DNA from: Fastidiosipila sp.
GTDB lineage: Bacteria > Bacillota > Clostridia > Saccharofermentanales > DTU023
DNA length: 34,471 nt
Assembly: GCA_012837885.1 (NCBI GenBank)
Contig: DUQI01000045.1
Coordinates: forward strand, 1-34,471
Direction: 5' to 3'
The stretch's first letter is position 1. Each line of letters begins with the position of its first letter. Shown here piece after piece: positions 23,796 to 31,486 of this stretch. The notes under the pieces were generated by a model. It was not told the DNA's origin. It ran no database searches and was given only the letters and a program-made list of their open reading frames with translations. The translations under genes were made by a program, and so were the position numbers.

Positions 23796-23830
23796 CGATA
23801 ATCACGGTCGGAAAAGACTTGCGATTATCG
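23796..23830. promoter_or_regulatory. Inverted repeat flanking the internal -35
   Basis: CGATAATC (23796-23803) and GATTATCG (23823-23830) form an 8-bp inverted repeat with a 19-base spacer; its right arm overlaps the -35 hexamer of the promoter before rpmJ. It may be an operator or a weak transcript structure after infA. Confidence 0.35.
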
Positions 23831-23846
23831 AAATTTCTGATACAAT
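23819..23846 (+). promoter_or_regulatory. Internal promoter for rpmJ-rpsM-rpsK-rpsD-rpoA-rplQ
   Basis: TTGCGA (23819-23824), a 16-base spacer and TACAAT (23841-23846), the latter preceded by TGA in the manner of an extended -10. It lies 50 bases before the rpmJ ATG in the only sizeable gap of the super-operon after rpsJ, so the alpha-operon genes can be transcribed independently. Confidence 0.55.
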
Positions 23847-23856
23847 ACTTTAGCGT

Positions 23857-23876
23857 GCGCCCAAAAATGAGGGCGC
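23857..23876 (+). promoter_or_regulatory. Leader hairpin before rpmJ
   Basis: GCGCCC (23857-23862) and GGGCGC (23871-23876) form a perfect 6-bp GC stem with an eight-base loop, starting about 11 bases after the -10. It would be at the very 5' end of the transcript, where it might stabilise the mRNA or act in feedback control. It lacks a T-tract. Confidence 0.45.
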
Positions 23877-23895
23877 TGGTGAATGGAGCGGGAAA

Positions 23896-24009
23896 ATGAA
23901 AGTTAGTTCATCGGTGAAACCGAGATGTGAAAAATGCAAAGTCATCAGACGCAGAGGGCGTGTGATGGTTATTTGTCAGGACCCGAAGCACAAGCAGCGG
24001 CAGGGTTGA
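23896..24009 (+). CDS. rpmJ: 50S ribosomal protein L36, zinc form
   Basis: A 37-residue protein beginning [20 protein letters not shown], the exact size of L36. Zinc ligands Cys11, Cys14, Cys27 and His32 are all present, so this is the zinc-binding form. It is preceded by GGAGCGGG before the ATG at 23896. It has its usual place between infA and rpsM. Confidence 0.97.
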   Translation: MKVSSSVKPRCEKCKVIRRRGRVMVICQDPKHKQRQG

Positions 24010-24033
24010 TAGAGAAAGGGAAGGGTGCGATTA

Positions 24034-24402
24034 ATGGCACGTATAGCTGGAGTTGATCTGCCGAATGAGAAGCGCGTGGAAATCGGGTTGACGTATATTT
24101 ACGGAATCGGCAGAACGAGTGCAAACAAAATACTGGAAGCGATCGATGTCAATCCCGACACACGTGTCAAGGATCTGACCGACGACGAAGTCACAAAAAT
24201 CCGTGAAGAGATTGAAAATCATTTCACGGTCGAAGGTGACCTGCGCCGTGAGACGGCGATGAACATCAAGCGGTTGACGGAAATCGGCTGCTACCGTGGT
24301 CGTCGCCATCGCGTGGGGCTGCCGGTTCGCGGCCAGCGCACGAAGACGAACGCCAGGACGAGAAAAGGTCCGAGACGGACGATGGCCAACAAGAGAAAGT
24401 AA
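24034..24402 (+). CDS. rpsM: 30S ribosomal protein S13
   Basis: Head protein contacting P-site tRNA and the large subunit. 122 residues from the ATG at 24034, giving the conserved start [26 protein letters not shown] (in parts); an in-frame GTG nine bases earlier would add three unusual residues. The helix-two-turn-helix region and the basic C-terminal tail ([22 protein letters not shown]) are present. Confidence 0.97.
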   Translation: MARIAGVDLPNEKRVEIGLTYIYGIGRTSANKILEAIDVNPDTRVKDLTDDEVTKIREEIENHFTVEGDLRRETAMNIKRLTEIGCYRGRRHRVGLPVRGQRTKTNARTRKGPRRTMANKRK

Positions 24403-24419
24403 GGAGCGACCGGTAGATT

Positions 24420-24824
24420 ATGGCACCAGGAAAAGGCAAAAGACCAACGACGAGAACGAGACGCCGCGACAGAAAGAACATCGATCGAGGCGCCGCTCAT
24501 ATTCATTCATCATTCAACAACACGATCGTCACGATCACCGACATGCAGGGGAACGCCATCTCATGGTCCTCGGCCGGCGGCCAGGGTATGAGAGGATCGC
24601 GTAAAGGTACGCCGTTCGCCGCGCAGCTGGCTGCGGAAGCCGCCGCCAGACAGGCCGCGGAACACGGCATGCGCACGGTCGAAGTTTACGTTAAAGGACC
24701 GGGATCCGGACGTGAATCGGCGATCCGCGCACTGCAGACCGCCGGTCTCGAAGTCGTCATGATCAAGGACGTCACACCGATTCCGCATAACGGTTGCCGC
24801 CCGCCGAAGAGAAGAAGAGTATAA
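24420..24824 (+). CDS. rpsK: 30S ribosomal protein S11
   Basis: Platform protein beside the mRNA exit. 134 residues, usual. [43 protein letters not shown] (in parts) and the C-terminal VIKD-like block with [15 protein letters not shown] are definitive. AAGGAG lies about ten bases before the ATG. Confidence 0.98.
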   Translation: MAPGKGKRPTTRTRRRDRKNIDRGAAHIHSSFNNTIVTITDMQGNAISWSSAGGQGMRGSRKGTPFAAQLAAEAAARQAAEHGMRTVEVYVKGPGSGRESAIRALQTAGLEVVMIKDVTPIPHNGCRPPKRRRV

Positions 24825-24842
24825 GAGGAGAAAAGTAGAGTT

Positions 24843-25469
24843 ATGGCAAGATATACGGACGCCGTTTGCCGGCTGTGCCGCCGTGAAGGCACGAAACTGT
24901 TTTTAAAAGGTCAGCGCTGTTATACCGATAAATGCCCGATGTCGAGCCGCCGAGGCAAACGTTCCGGTCAACCGGGCATGCATCAGGCAGGCCGCAGAAA
25001 AGAATCGGAATACGGCATGCAGCTGCGCGCCAAACAGCGTACGAAGCGCTTCTACGGCGTCCTCGAAAGTCAGTTTAGAAAAACGTATAACCGCGCCGAG
25101 AGAATGCCGGGTAAGACCGGTGAAAACCTCTTGTCGCTGCTCGAACTGCGCATGGATAATGTCGTCTATCGTCTCGGCCTCGCCGAGTCGAGAGCGATGG
25201 CCAGACAGCTTGTGACCCACGGTCACTTCACGCTGAACGGCGGCCGCATGGATATTCCTTCGGCCGAGCTCAAAGTAGGCGACGAGATTCAGGTGAAAGA
25301 GAATTCGAGAAAGCTCGCTCCGTTTACCGAGCTTGCTGCACGTCAGGTGCCGGGCTGGCTCTCCTTCAATGAAGAAAGCCTGAAAGGTTCAGTACTGAGT
25401 GTGCCGACCAGAGAAGAAATTGATGTCGAAGTCGAGGAGACGCTGATCGTCGAGCTCTACTCACGTTAA
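24843..25469 (+). CDS. rpsD: 30S ribosomal protein S4, zinc form
   Basis: 16S rRNA assembly protein at the mRNA entry; in many bacteria also a repressor of its operon. 208 residues. The N-terminal zinc site is intact: Cys9, 12, 26 and 31 (VCRLCRREG, then RCYTDKCPM). The S4 RNA-binding domain ([31 protein letters not shown], in parts) follows. GAGGAGAAA precedes the ATG. It heads the promoter-linked set with rpoA. Confidence 0.98.
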   Translation: MARYTDAVCRLCRREGTKLFLKGQRCYTDKCPMSSRRGKRSGQPGMHQAGRRKESEYGMQLRAKQRTKRFYGVLESQFRKTYNRAERMPGKTGENLLSLLELRMDNVVYRLGLAESRAMARQLVTHGHFTLNGGRMDIPSAELKVGDEIQVKENSRKLAPFTELAARQVPGWLSFNEESLKGSVLSVPTREEIDVEVEETLIVELYSR

Positions 25470-25495
25470 GTTAATTACGGATAAGGAGATTTACG

Positions 25496-26455
25496 ATGAT
25501 CGAAACAAGATACCCAATCGTCCGTCGCGGACAGCAAAATGAGGATGAATCATACGGCGAATTTATCGTCGAACCGCTGGATCGCGGTTACGGCATTACG
25601 TTAGGTAACGCCCTGCGCCGTGTGCTGCTCTCATCTTTGCCCGGCGCCGCGGTCACCTCGATCCGCATCGAAGGCATTTTTCAGGAGTTTTCCACCGTTC
25701 CGGGCGTCATTGAAGACATCACGGAAATTATTTTGAACGTCAAAGAGATCCGGGCTAAAATGCACGGCCACGGACCGAAGATCGTCTATATCTCGACCGA
25801 AGACGGCCGTACCGGCGAAGTCACAGCCGGTGACATCGTGCGCGATGACGACGTCGAGATCACGAATCCGGAGCAGGTCATCTGCACGCTGAACGGCGAA
25901 GCGAGACTGTTCATGGAGTTGACGGTCGATGAAGGCAGAGGATACGTTTCGGCTGAAAGAAACAAGACGCCGAACAGTCCGATCGGGGTGATTCCGATCG
26001 ACTCGATCTTCACACCGGTCAAAAAGGTGAATTACCACGTCGCCGATACGCGCGTCGGTCAGTTCACCGATTTCGACAAACTGACGCTCGAAGTCTGGAC
26101 GGACGGCACGATCTCATCGTCCGATGCGATCTCGCTCGCTTCCGATATCCTGATCGACCACCTCGGTCTGTTTACCGGCGTTTCGAATGCGCCGACCGAG
26201 CCGAAGAGTCAGAACAATGTCGGACACGACAGCAACCGTGAACTCCTGGAGACCCCGATCGAGGATCTCGGCTTTACGGTCAGAACGTACAATTGCCTGA
26301 AACGTGCCGCCATCAATGAGGTTGCCGATCTTGTCGCCAAGACGGAAGCCGACATGATGAAGGTGCGAAACTTAGGGAAAAAATCACTTGAAGAAGTGGT
26401 GCTTAAACTTGATGAAATGGGCCTGACGTTGGCGGATGCCGACGAAACGGTGTAG
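25496..26455 (+). CDS. rpoA: DNA-directed RNA polymerase alpha subunit
   Basis: Assembly platform of RNA polymerase and contact for activators. 319 residues, typical. Residues 1-~230 are the N-terminal dimerisation domain ([38 protein letters not shown], in parts); ~230-245 is the flexible linker ([15 protein letters not shown]); ~247-315 the C-terminal domain ([22 protein letters not shown] and [12 protein letters not shown]) that binds UP elements. AAGGAG precedes the ATG. Confidence 0.98.
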   Translation: MIETRYPIVRRGQQNEDESYGEFIVEPLDRGYGITLGNALRRVLLSSLPGAAVTSIRIEGIFQEFSTVPGVIEDITEIILNVKEIRAKMHGHGPKIVYISTEDGRTGEVTAGDIVRDDDVEITNPEQVICTLNGEARLFMELTVDEGRGYVSAERNKTPNSPIGVIPIDSIFTPVKKVNYHVADTRVGQFTDFDKLTLEVWTDGTISSSDAISLASDILIDHLGLFTGVSNAPTEPKSQNNVGHDSNRELLETPIEDLGFTVRTYNCLKRAAINEVADLVAKTEADMMKVRNLGKKSLEEVVLKLDEMGLTLADADETV

Positions 26456-26469
26456 GAGGCAGATTAGCC

Positions 26470-26994
26470 ATGAGTGGATATAGAAAACTGGGTCGTACGT
26501 CAGACCAGAGAAAAGCGATGCTGCGAGGACTGGTCACCTCCCTGATCGTCAACGGGAAGGTTGAGACGACCGATACGAGAGCAAAAGAAGTGCGTCGCAT
26601 CGCCGAAAAACTGATCACGACAGCGATCAGAGAGCAAGATAATTTCACAGTGAAAGACGTACCGGTCTCCGCTGCGAAGCTCGACGCCAAAGGCAGAAAG
26701 ATGCTGCGCTCGGCGACCTCGAAGCACGATGCGAAGTACGACGTCGTGGAACGCGAGATGAAGACAAAGCAGGTGCAAGTCGACAATCCGTCGAGACTGG
26801 CTGCCCGCCGCGAGATCATGAAGGTCTTGTATGAGAACCATACGGCCGAAGGTAAGCGCGTCAATTCCGTCAATCATCTGTTCAATGAGATCGCACCGAA
26901 GTATAGAAACCGCCAGGGCGGCTATACACGGATCATCAAGATCGGGCCGAGAAGAGGCGATGCCGCCAATATGGTCCTGCTCGAACTGGTCTAG
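26470..26994 (+). CDS. rplQ: 50S ribosomal protein L17 with internal insertion
   Basis: Large-subunit protein near the tunnel exit. Both ends are standard: [41 protein letters not shown] at the front; [40 protein letters not shown] (in parts) at the end. L17 is commonly ~112-130 residues; this is 174, owing to ~50 extra residues between ~55 and ~106, basic and Lys/Asp-rich ([20 protein letters not shown]). I recall longer L17 forms in some Clostridia, so this is probably a lineage trait. AGGAGGC precedes the ATG. Confidence 0.96.
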   Translation: MSGYRKLGRTSDQRKAMLRGLVTSLIVNGKVETTDTRAKEVRRIAEKLITTAIREQDNFTVKDVPVSAAKLDAKGRKMLRSATSKHDAKYDVVEREMKTKQVQVDNPSRLAARREIMKVLYENHTAEGKRVNSVNHLFNEIAPKYRNRQGGYTRIIKIGPRRGDAANMVLLELV

Positions 26995-27013
26995 AAGCAA
27001 CTAAAGACATGAG

Positions 27014-27037
27014 AAACCGGCCAAGCGCCGGTTTTTT
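27014..27037 (+). terminator. Intrinsic terminator after rplQ
   Basis: AAACCGGC (27014-27021), a five-base loop, GCCGGTTT (27027-27034) and a run of Ts ending at 27037. It closes the ribosomal super-operon. Only 23 bases follow before the next gene's start. Confidence 0.85.
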
Positions 27038-27060
27038 CATAGTGGGGAACTTTGCCGTAC

Positions 27061-28863
27061 ATGAGTGTCATGATTCGCTTCGATAGAGCGAGCTTTATCT
27101 ATGATGAGGATTTGCCGCAGGAAGTGCATGCCGTGCGCGATATCAGCTTGGATGTTGAACGCGCGGGGCATGTCGCTATTTTGGGCAGAAACGGTTCCGG
27201 TAAATCGACGGTCGCGAGGCTCGTCAATGCCCTGCTCCTCGCCAAATCGGGAACGATCGAAGTCGGCGGCATCGAGCCGGTCGACGACGAGACGGTGTAT
27301 CTCGTCAGACGCCAGTGCGGCATGGTCTTTCAAAACCCCGATAACCAGATCGTCGGTACGACGGTCGAAGAAGACGTCGCTTTCGGACCGGAGAATCTCG
27401 GGATGCCGTGGGAGCGGATGCAAAAGGCGGTGACCTCCGCCCTGGATGCGGTCGGTTTGAATCAGCTCCGCACCAGAGCGCCGCACGAGCTTTCCGGTGG
27501 ACAAAAGCAGAAGCTTGCGATCGCCGGCGCGCTCGCCATGCAACCGCACTGCCTGATCCTCGATGAGGCGACGGCGATGCTCGATCCGGAGAGCGCCGTC
27601 GAGTTTTTACAGCTCGTCGAGCAGCTCAGAGAACGCCGCGGTCTGACCGTCTTAACGATCACCCACAATATGGAGGAGGCGCTGCTTGCCGACTACGTCT
27701 ATGTCGTCGACCGCGGGCAGATCGCCCTGTCCGGTACGCCGAGTGACGTGTTTGACAACGCCGCGACTATTCTGCAGCTCGGCCTCGACGTGCCGCGCCA
27801 TATCGAGATCGCGTCCGAGATCGCGCGACGCACGAATCAACCGCTTTTACCGGGCGAAGCGTTTACCTTCATGGATGCCGTGACGGCCGTTGAATCGAGG
27901 CTCGAATCGTTTGTGTCCAAAGGGGCGGGCGACCGGCTATATCAAACGGCTAAAACGATACAGACCGACGTGGACAAAGAAACGCCGAATGATCGAGATC
28001 CGGAAGAGATCTTGATCTCGGTCGACCATTTGTCGCACGCCTATGACGAAAAACAGCCCGATGTGAAATCGTTGGACGACGTGTCGTTTACCGTAAAGCG
28101 TGGTGAACTGCTCGGCATCGTCGGTCACAGCGGCTCCGGTAAATCGACTCTGATCCAGCATTTAAACGCGTTGATCCGCCCGCCGAAGGGCAAGGTAAAA
28201 GTGCTCGGTCTCGATGCATCGGAGAACAAGAATATCAAGGTTATTCGGCGCCATCTCGGATTGTTGTTTCAATATCCGGAACATCAGTTGTTTGAAGAGA
28301 CGGTGGCGAAAGATATCGCTTTCGGTTTGGGGGGCGAGAAACTGACGCAGGAGGAGATCGATCTGCGGGTAGAAGAGGCGGCACGAAACGTCGGACTCGA
28401 CAAAGCGCTGCTCGATCGTTCGCCGTTCGAATTGTCGGGAGGCCAAAAACGCCGCGCTGCGATCGCCGGTATTCTTGTGATGCGTCCCGACGTATTAGTC
28501 CTGGACGAACCGGCCGCCGGACTCGATCCGGAAGGTAAAAGAGACATTCTAAACGACGCCCTGCTTTTACAAAAACAGGGTGTGACCATCCTGATCGTCT
28601 CGCATAACATGGACGATATCGCGCGCGTTGCCGATCGTCTCCTTGTGTTGAACAAAGGCAGGGTGCATCAGTGGGGCACGCCGGCTGAAGTGTTCTCTGA
28701 TGAGGTGCGACTACAGCAGGCCGGACTGGAAGTGCCGCGCTCAATGCGTTTTCTCCAGGCGTTTGAAGGGATCTATCCCGGGATCCGCACCGATCTGTTC
28801 CGGGCCGATCTGGCGGCGCTCGAATTGCTGCGTGCGGCGGCGGAGGCATCACATGGCGCGTAA
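27061..28863 (+). CDS. Fused EcfA1-EcfA2 ATPase of an energy-coupling factor transporter
   Basis: Energiser of an ECF vitamin/metal importer, normally two separate proteins (EcfA1 and EcfA2) of ~280 residues each. Here one 600-residue chain holds both. Domain 1: Walker A GRNGSGKS (42-49), Gln91, LSGGQ (144-148), Walker B LILDEATAMLDP (Glu169), His202. Domain 2: Walker A GHSGSGKS (355-362), LSGGQ (458-462), Walker B VLVLDEPAAGLDP (Glu483), His515. The Walker B styles fit A1 first, A2 second. A ~45-residue linker (~275-317) joins them. I used the ATG at 27061; a TTG nine bases earlier is closer to the weak GGGG binding site and is an alternative start. It overlaps ecfT by 11 bases. Confidence 0.93.
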   Translation: MSVMIRFDRASFIYDEDLPQEVHAVRDISLDVERAGHVAILGRNGSGKSTVARLVNALLLAKSGTIEVGGIEPVDDETVYLVRRQCGMVFQNPDNQIVGTTVEEDVAFGPENLGMPWERMQKAVTSALDAVGLNQLRTRAPHELSGGQKQKLAIAGALAMQPHCLILDEATAMLDPESAVEFLQLVEQLRERRGLTVLTITHNMEEALLADYVYVVDRGQIALSGTPSDVFDNAATILQLGLDVPRHIEIASEIARRTNQPLLPGEAFTFMDAVTAVESRLESFVSKGAGDRLYQTAKTIQTDVDKETPNDRDPEEILISVDHLSHAYDEKQPDVKSLDDVSFTVKRGELLGIVGHSGSGKSTLIQHLNALIRPPKGKVKVLGLDASENKNIKVIRRHLGLLFQYPEHQLFEETVAKDIAFGLGGEKLTQEEIDLRVEEAARNVGLDKALLDRSPFELSGGQKRRAAIAGILVMRPDVLVLDEPAAGLDPEGKRDILNDALLLQKQGVTILIVSHNMDDIARVADRLLVLNKGRVHQWGTPAEVFSDEVRLQQAGLEVPRSMRFLQAFEGIYPGIRTDLFRADLAALELLRAAAEASHGA

Positions 28864-29668
28864 GATCATGTTCGGCCGCTATATTCAGGCGGACTCGTTT
28901 ATCCATCGTCTCGATCCGAGAGTCAAGCTGGCGGCGGCCGTCTTTATGATGGTCGTGTCGCTTCTGAGCCGGCAGTTTTGGCAGATTGCGCTCGTCACCT
29001 TGGCGACCGGTGTCTTTGTTTATCTGGCGAAGGTATCCTTGTCGGATGTCTTGAAGAGCATCCGCCCCATACTCTTTCTTTTGATCTTCGCCTTCCTCTT
29101 AAACGTATTTACCGGGGAGGGAGAGCCGCTTGTCAGCTTCCTGGGTCTGACCCTCACCCTGGACGGACTTTTGACCGGCATCAAGACGTTGTTTCGTCTC
29201 TCGTTGCTCGTCTTGAATACGACGCTTTTTATGACCTTGACGACGACGCCGATCCTGATCGCCGATGCGATGGAGCGTGTGATGAGTCCGCTCAAACGCG
29301 TGAAGTTTCCGGTGCACGAGATGGCGATGATGATGTCGATCGCACTCAGGTTTGTGCCGACCCTGCTCGATGAGGCGCAGAAGATCATGAAGGCGCAGTC
29401 GGCGCGCGGCGCCGATTATGATACGGGCGGACCGATTAAAAAAGCGAAGGGCCTCGTCTCGATCCTGATTCCGCTCTTTATCTCCGCCTTTCGCCGGGCC
29501 GACGATCTGGCGACGGCGATGGAGGCGAGATGCTATTCCGGCGGGGAAGGCAGGACGCGTTTTCGCGTCATGAAGATTCAAACGTCCGACGTTCTGTTTA
29601 GTATAATAGTGGCACTCGTCGGGATCGTCGTCTTCGTCGGTCCGTCATTTCTAAAGATGGCGTACTAA
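28853..29668 (+). CDS. ecfT: ECF transporter transmembrane protein EcfT
   Basis: Shared membrane subunit of group II ECF transporters that links the ATPases to interchangeable substrate-binding S proteins. 271 residues from the ATG at 28853. It opens with the family motif FGRYIQADSFIHRLDPRVK, has four or more membrane segments (~residues 27-60, 65-85, 105-130, 245-268) and the conserved Ala-Arg-Gly coupling motif (QSARGADY, ~residues 180-187). The binding site GGAGG is inside ecfA. An in-frame opening upstream from 28700 only reads through ecfA and is not the start. No S component is encoded nearby. Confidence 0.94.
   Translation: MARKIMFGRYIQADSFIHRLDPRVKLAAAVFMMVVSLLSRQFWQIALVTLATGVFVYLAKVSLSDVLKSIRPILFLLIFAFLLNVFTGEGEPLVSFLGLTLTLDGLLTGIKTLFRLSLLVLNTTLFMTLTTTPILIADAMERVMSPLKRVKFPVHEMAMMMSIALRFVPTLLDEAQKIMKAQSARGADYDTGGPIKKAKGLVSILIPLFISAFRRADDLATAMEARCYSGGEGRTRFRVMKIQTSDVLFSIIVALVGIVVFVGPSFLKMAY
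29577..29607 (+). promoter_or_regulatory. Possible internal promoter at the end of ecfT
   Basis: A perfect TATAAT (29602-29607) with TTCAAA (29577-29582) 19 bases upstream, inside the ecfT coding region and about 110 bases before the ROK kinase. A perfect hairpin, GACGCG-TTTT-CGCGTC (29554-29569), lies just ahead. The -10 is ideal, the -35 and spacing are poor. Confidence 0.3.
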
Positions 29669-29714
29669 AAGACCGCGTATCATCCCCGACAGATCAATAC
29701 GGTTGAGGTGACCT

Positions 29715-30686
29715 ATGCGGTTATTATTTGGACTCGATATCGGCGGCACGAATATAAAAGCCGGCGTCGTCGATGAGGCGGGGACTATTCTTATTCAAGA
29801 CAGCGTGAAGACCCATGCCGACACGAATTCAGCCGAAGATATTCTAAGCCTCGGTGTCGAGCTCTTTAATAAGCTGACGACTGAGATCGACGTCGCGGGG
29901 AAGATCTCAGCGATCGGAGTCGGTTCACCCGGTGTCGTCCATAAAGACCGAAGGCGCATCGTGCGAGCTTTCAATCTGCCTTTCAATAATCTCGATGCGG
30001 CCTCTTATCTCGAGGAAAAACTCCAACTGCCCGTGATCGTCGGCAATGACGCCAATCTGGCGGCGCTTGCCGAAAGCAGGATCGGCGCCGGAAAAGGGGC
30101 GGTCAGCTCGATCACGGTGACTCTCGGCACCGGTTACGGCGGTGGCATCGTGATCAACGACCGTGTATACAGCGGCTTTAACGGCGCCGGCTGTGAACTG
30201 GGGCATACACTTTTAGTCGAAGGCGGTGAACCGTGCTCCTGCGGCCGAAACGGCTGTATCGAAGCGTATTGTGCCGCACCTGCCTTGATCCGGCAGACAA
30301 AGGAAGCGGGAGAAAAAGATCCCGACTCGAAACTCGGTCAATACGTCGCAGCCGGACACCGCGTGTCGGGTAGAACGGCCTTCGATTTCGCGGCCGACGG
30401 CTGTGAGACGGCGGCCGGCGTGATCGACCGTTATGTGCGCCATAACGGTGAAGCGCTGGCGAACTTTATTAACTCGATCAATCCGGAGCGCATCATGGTC
30501 GGTGGCGGCATCAGCCATCAGGGACCTGAATTCATCGCGGCCATCGAAAAGGTCGCGTTAGAAGAGGCGTTCCTCTTCGATCTGATCGACAATCCGGTGA
30601 TCTTACCGGCGACACTCGGCAACGACGCCGGCATCGTCGGCGCGGCGATGTTCGCGCTCGATGCACTCGATGACGCCTGGCTGTGA
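29715..30686 (+). CDS. ROK-family sugar kinase (glucokinase-like)
   Basis: ATP-dependent kinase of the ROK group, most like bacterial glucokinases. 323 residues. N-terminal phosphate loop DIGGTNIKAGV, sugar-site GVGSPGVV, catalytic-site NDANLAALAE (~110-120, with the essential Asp), GTGYGGGIV, and the ROK zinc site GHTLLVEGGEPCSCGRNGCIEAYCA (in parts) with His and Cys ligands all present. Sugar specificity (glucose versus ManNAc or other) is unproved. GAGGTGACC lies just before the ATG. It stands between ecfT and truA, an unusual place. Confidence 0.9.
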   Translation: MRLLFGLDIGGTNIKAGVVDEAGTILIQDSVKTHADTNSAEDILSLGVELFNKLTTEIDVAGKISAIGVGSPGVVHKDRRRIVRAFNLPFNNLDAASYLEEKLQLPVIVGNDANLAALAESRIGAGKGAVSSITVTLGTGYGGGIVINDRVYSGFNGAGCELGHTLLVEGGEPCSCGRNGCIEAYCAAPALIRQTKEAGEKDPDSKLGQYVAAGHRVSGRTAFDFAADGCETAAGVIDRYVRHNGEALANFINSINPERIMVGGGISHQGPEFIAAIEKVALEEAFLFDLIDNPVILPATLGNDAGIVGAAMFALDALDDAWL

Positions 30687-31477
30687 TCTCTTACGCGCTG
30701 AAGCTTTCCTATGACGGCTCGGCGTATGCCGGTTGGCAGCGTCAGATAAACGCGATGACGGTGCAGGAGACGGTCGAATCGACGTGGCAAAAGGTCTTTT
30801 CGGAATCGATAAAGACGACGGGTGCCAGTCGTACCGACGCCGGCGTACATGCCAGAGGACAGGTCGCGATGTTCAAGTCGGAAAAGGCTTTAACCCCGCG
30901 TCAGATGGTTTTAGCCATGAACAGCCATTTGCCGGACAGTATCGCGGTCGTAGACGCCGTGCCGGTAGACGAGGCGTTTCATGCGCGCTACGGGGCGCGC
31001 GGCAAACATTACACGTACCGACTCGCGACCGGTTTGATCCGTCCCGTCCTCGAGCGGACGACGATCGTCCATCAACCGGCGACGGTCGATATCGACAAAG
31101 TAAACGACCTGCTCAGGCTGCTCGAAGGGGAAAAAGATTTCACCGCGTTAATGGATCAGGGGAGTCCGTCGAAACGATACGTGCGTCGTATCTATGAGGC
31201 AAAAGCGAGTCAATTGGATGAGCGTATCGATTTTTCGATCAAGGGAGATGGATTCTTGTATCACATGGTGCGCATCATCGTCGGTACGGCGCTTATGGTA
31301 GGCAGAGGGAAGCTCTCACTGACTGAAGTGGAAGCAAATCTTTCAGCCAAAAAACGAGTCGGCCTCGGGCCGACGATGCCGCCCGGCGGGCTTTGTCTGG
31401 AACGGGTATATTACGAGCAGGCATTATTCGGTGATGACAGCGTGGATGCGCTCTTGGCATCCATGAGCGAGCGATAG
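30683..31477 (+). CDS. truA: tRNA pseudouridine(38-40) synthase TruA
   Basis: Converts uridines 38-40 of the tRNA anticodon arm to pseudouridine. 264 residues. Catalytic Asp52 lies in GASRTDAGVHARGQ; the N-terminal LSYDGSAYAGWQRQ and later RYGARGKHYTYRLA and DGFLYHMVRIIVGTAL are family marks. It starts with GTG overlapping the kinase stop by four bases (GTGA), implying coupling. It is normally followed in Bacillota by rplM and rpsI; here it is followed by nicotinate phosphoribosyltransferase. Confidence 0.96.
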   Translation: MISYALKLSYDGSAYAGWQRQINAMTVQETVESTWQKVFSESIKTTGASRTDAGVHARGQVAMFKSEKALTPRQMVLAMNSHLPDSIAVVDAVPVDEAFHARYGARGKHYTYRLATGLIRPVLERTTIVHQPATVDIDKVNDLLRLLEGEKDFTALMDQGSPSKRYVRRIYEAKASQLDERIDFSIKGDGFLYHMVRIIVGTALMVGRGKLSLTEVEANLSAKKRVGLGPTMPPGGLCLERVYYEQALFGDDSVDALLASMSER

Positions 31478-31486
31478 GGGGACTAT

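Noticed and set aside
28700-28852. An upstream in-frame extension of ecfT
   Set aside because: It overlaps the end of the ATPase gene in another frame, its residues do not resemble EcfT, and the ATG at 28853 with GGAGG gives the family N-terminus.
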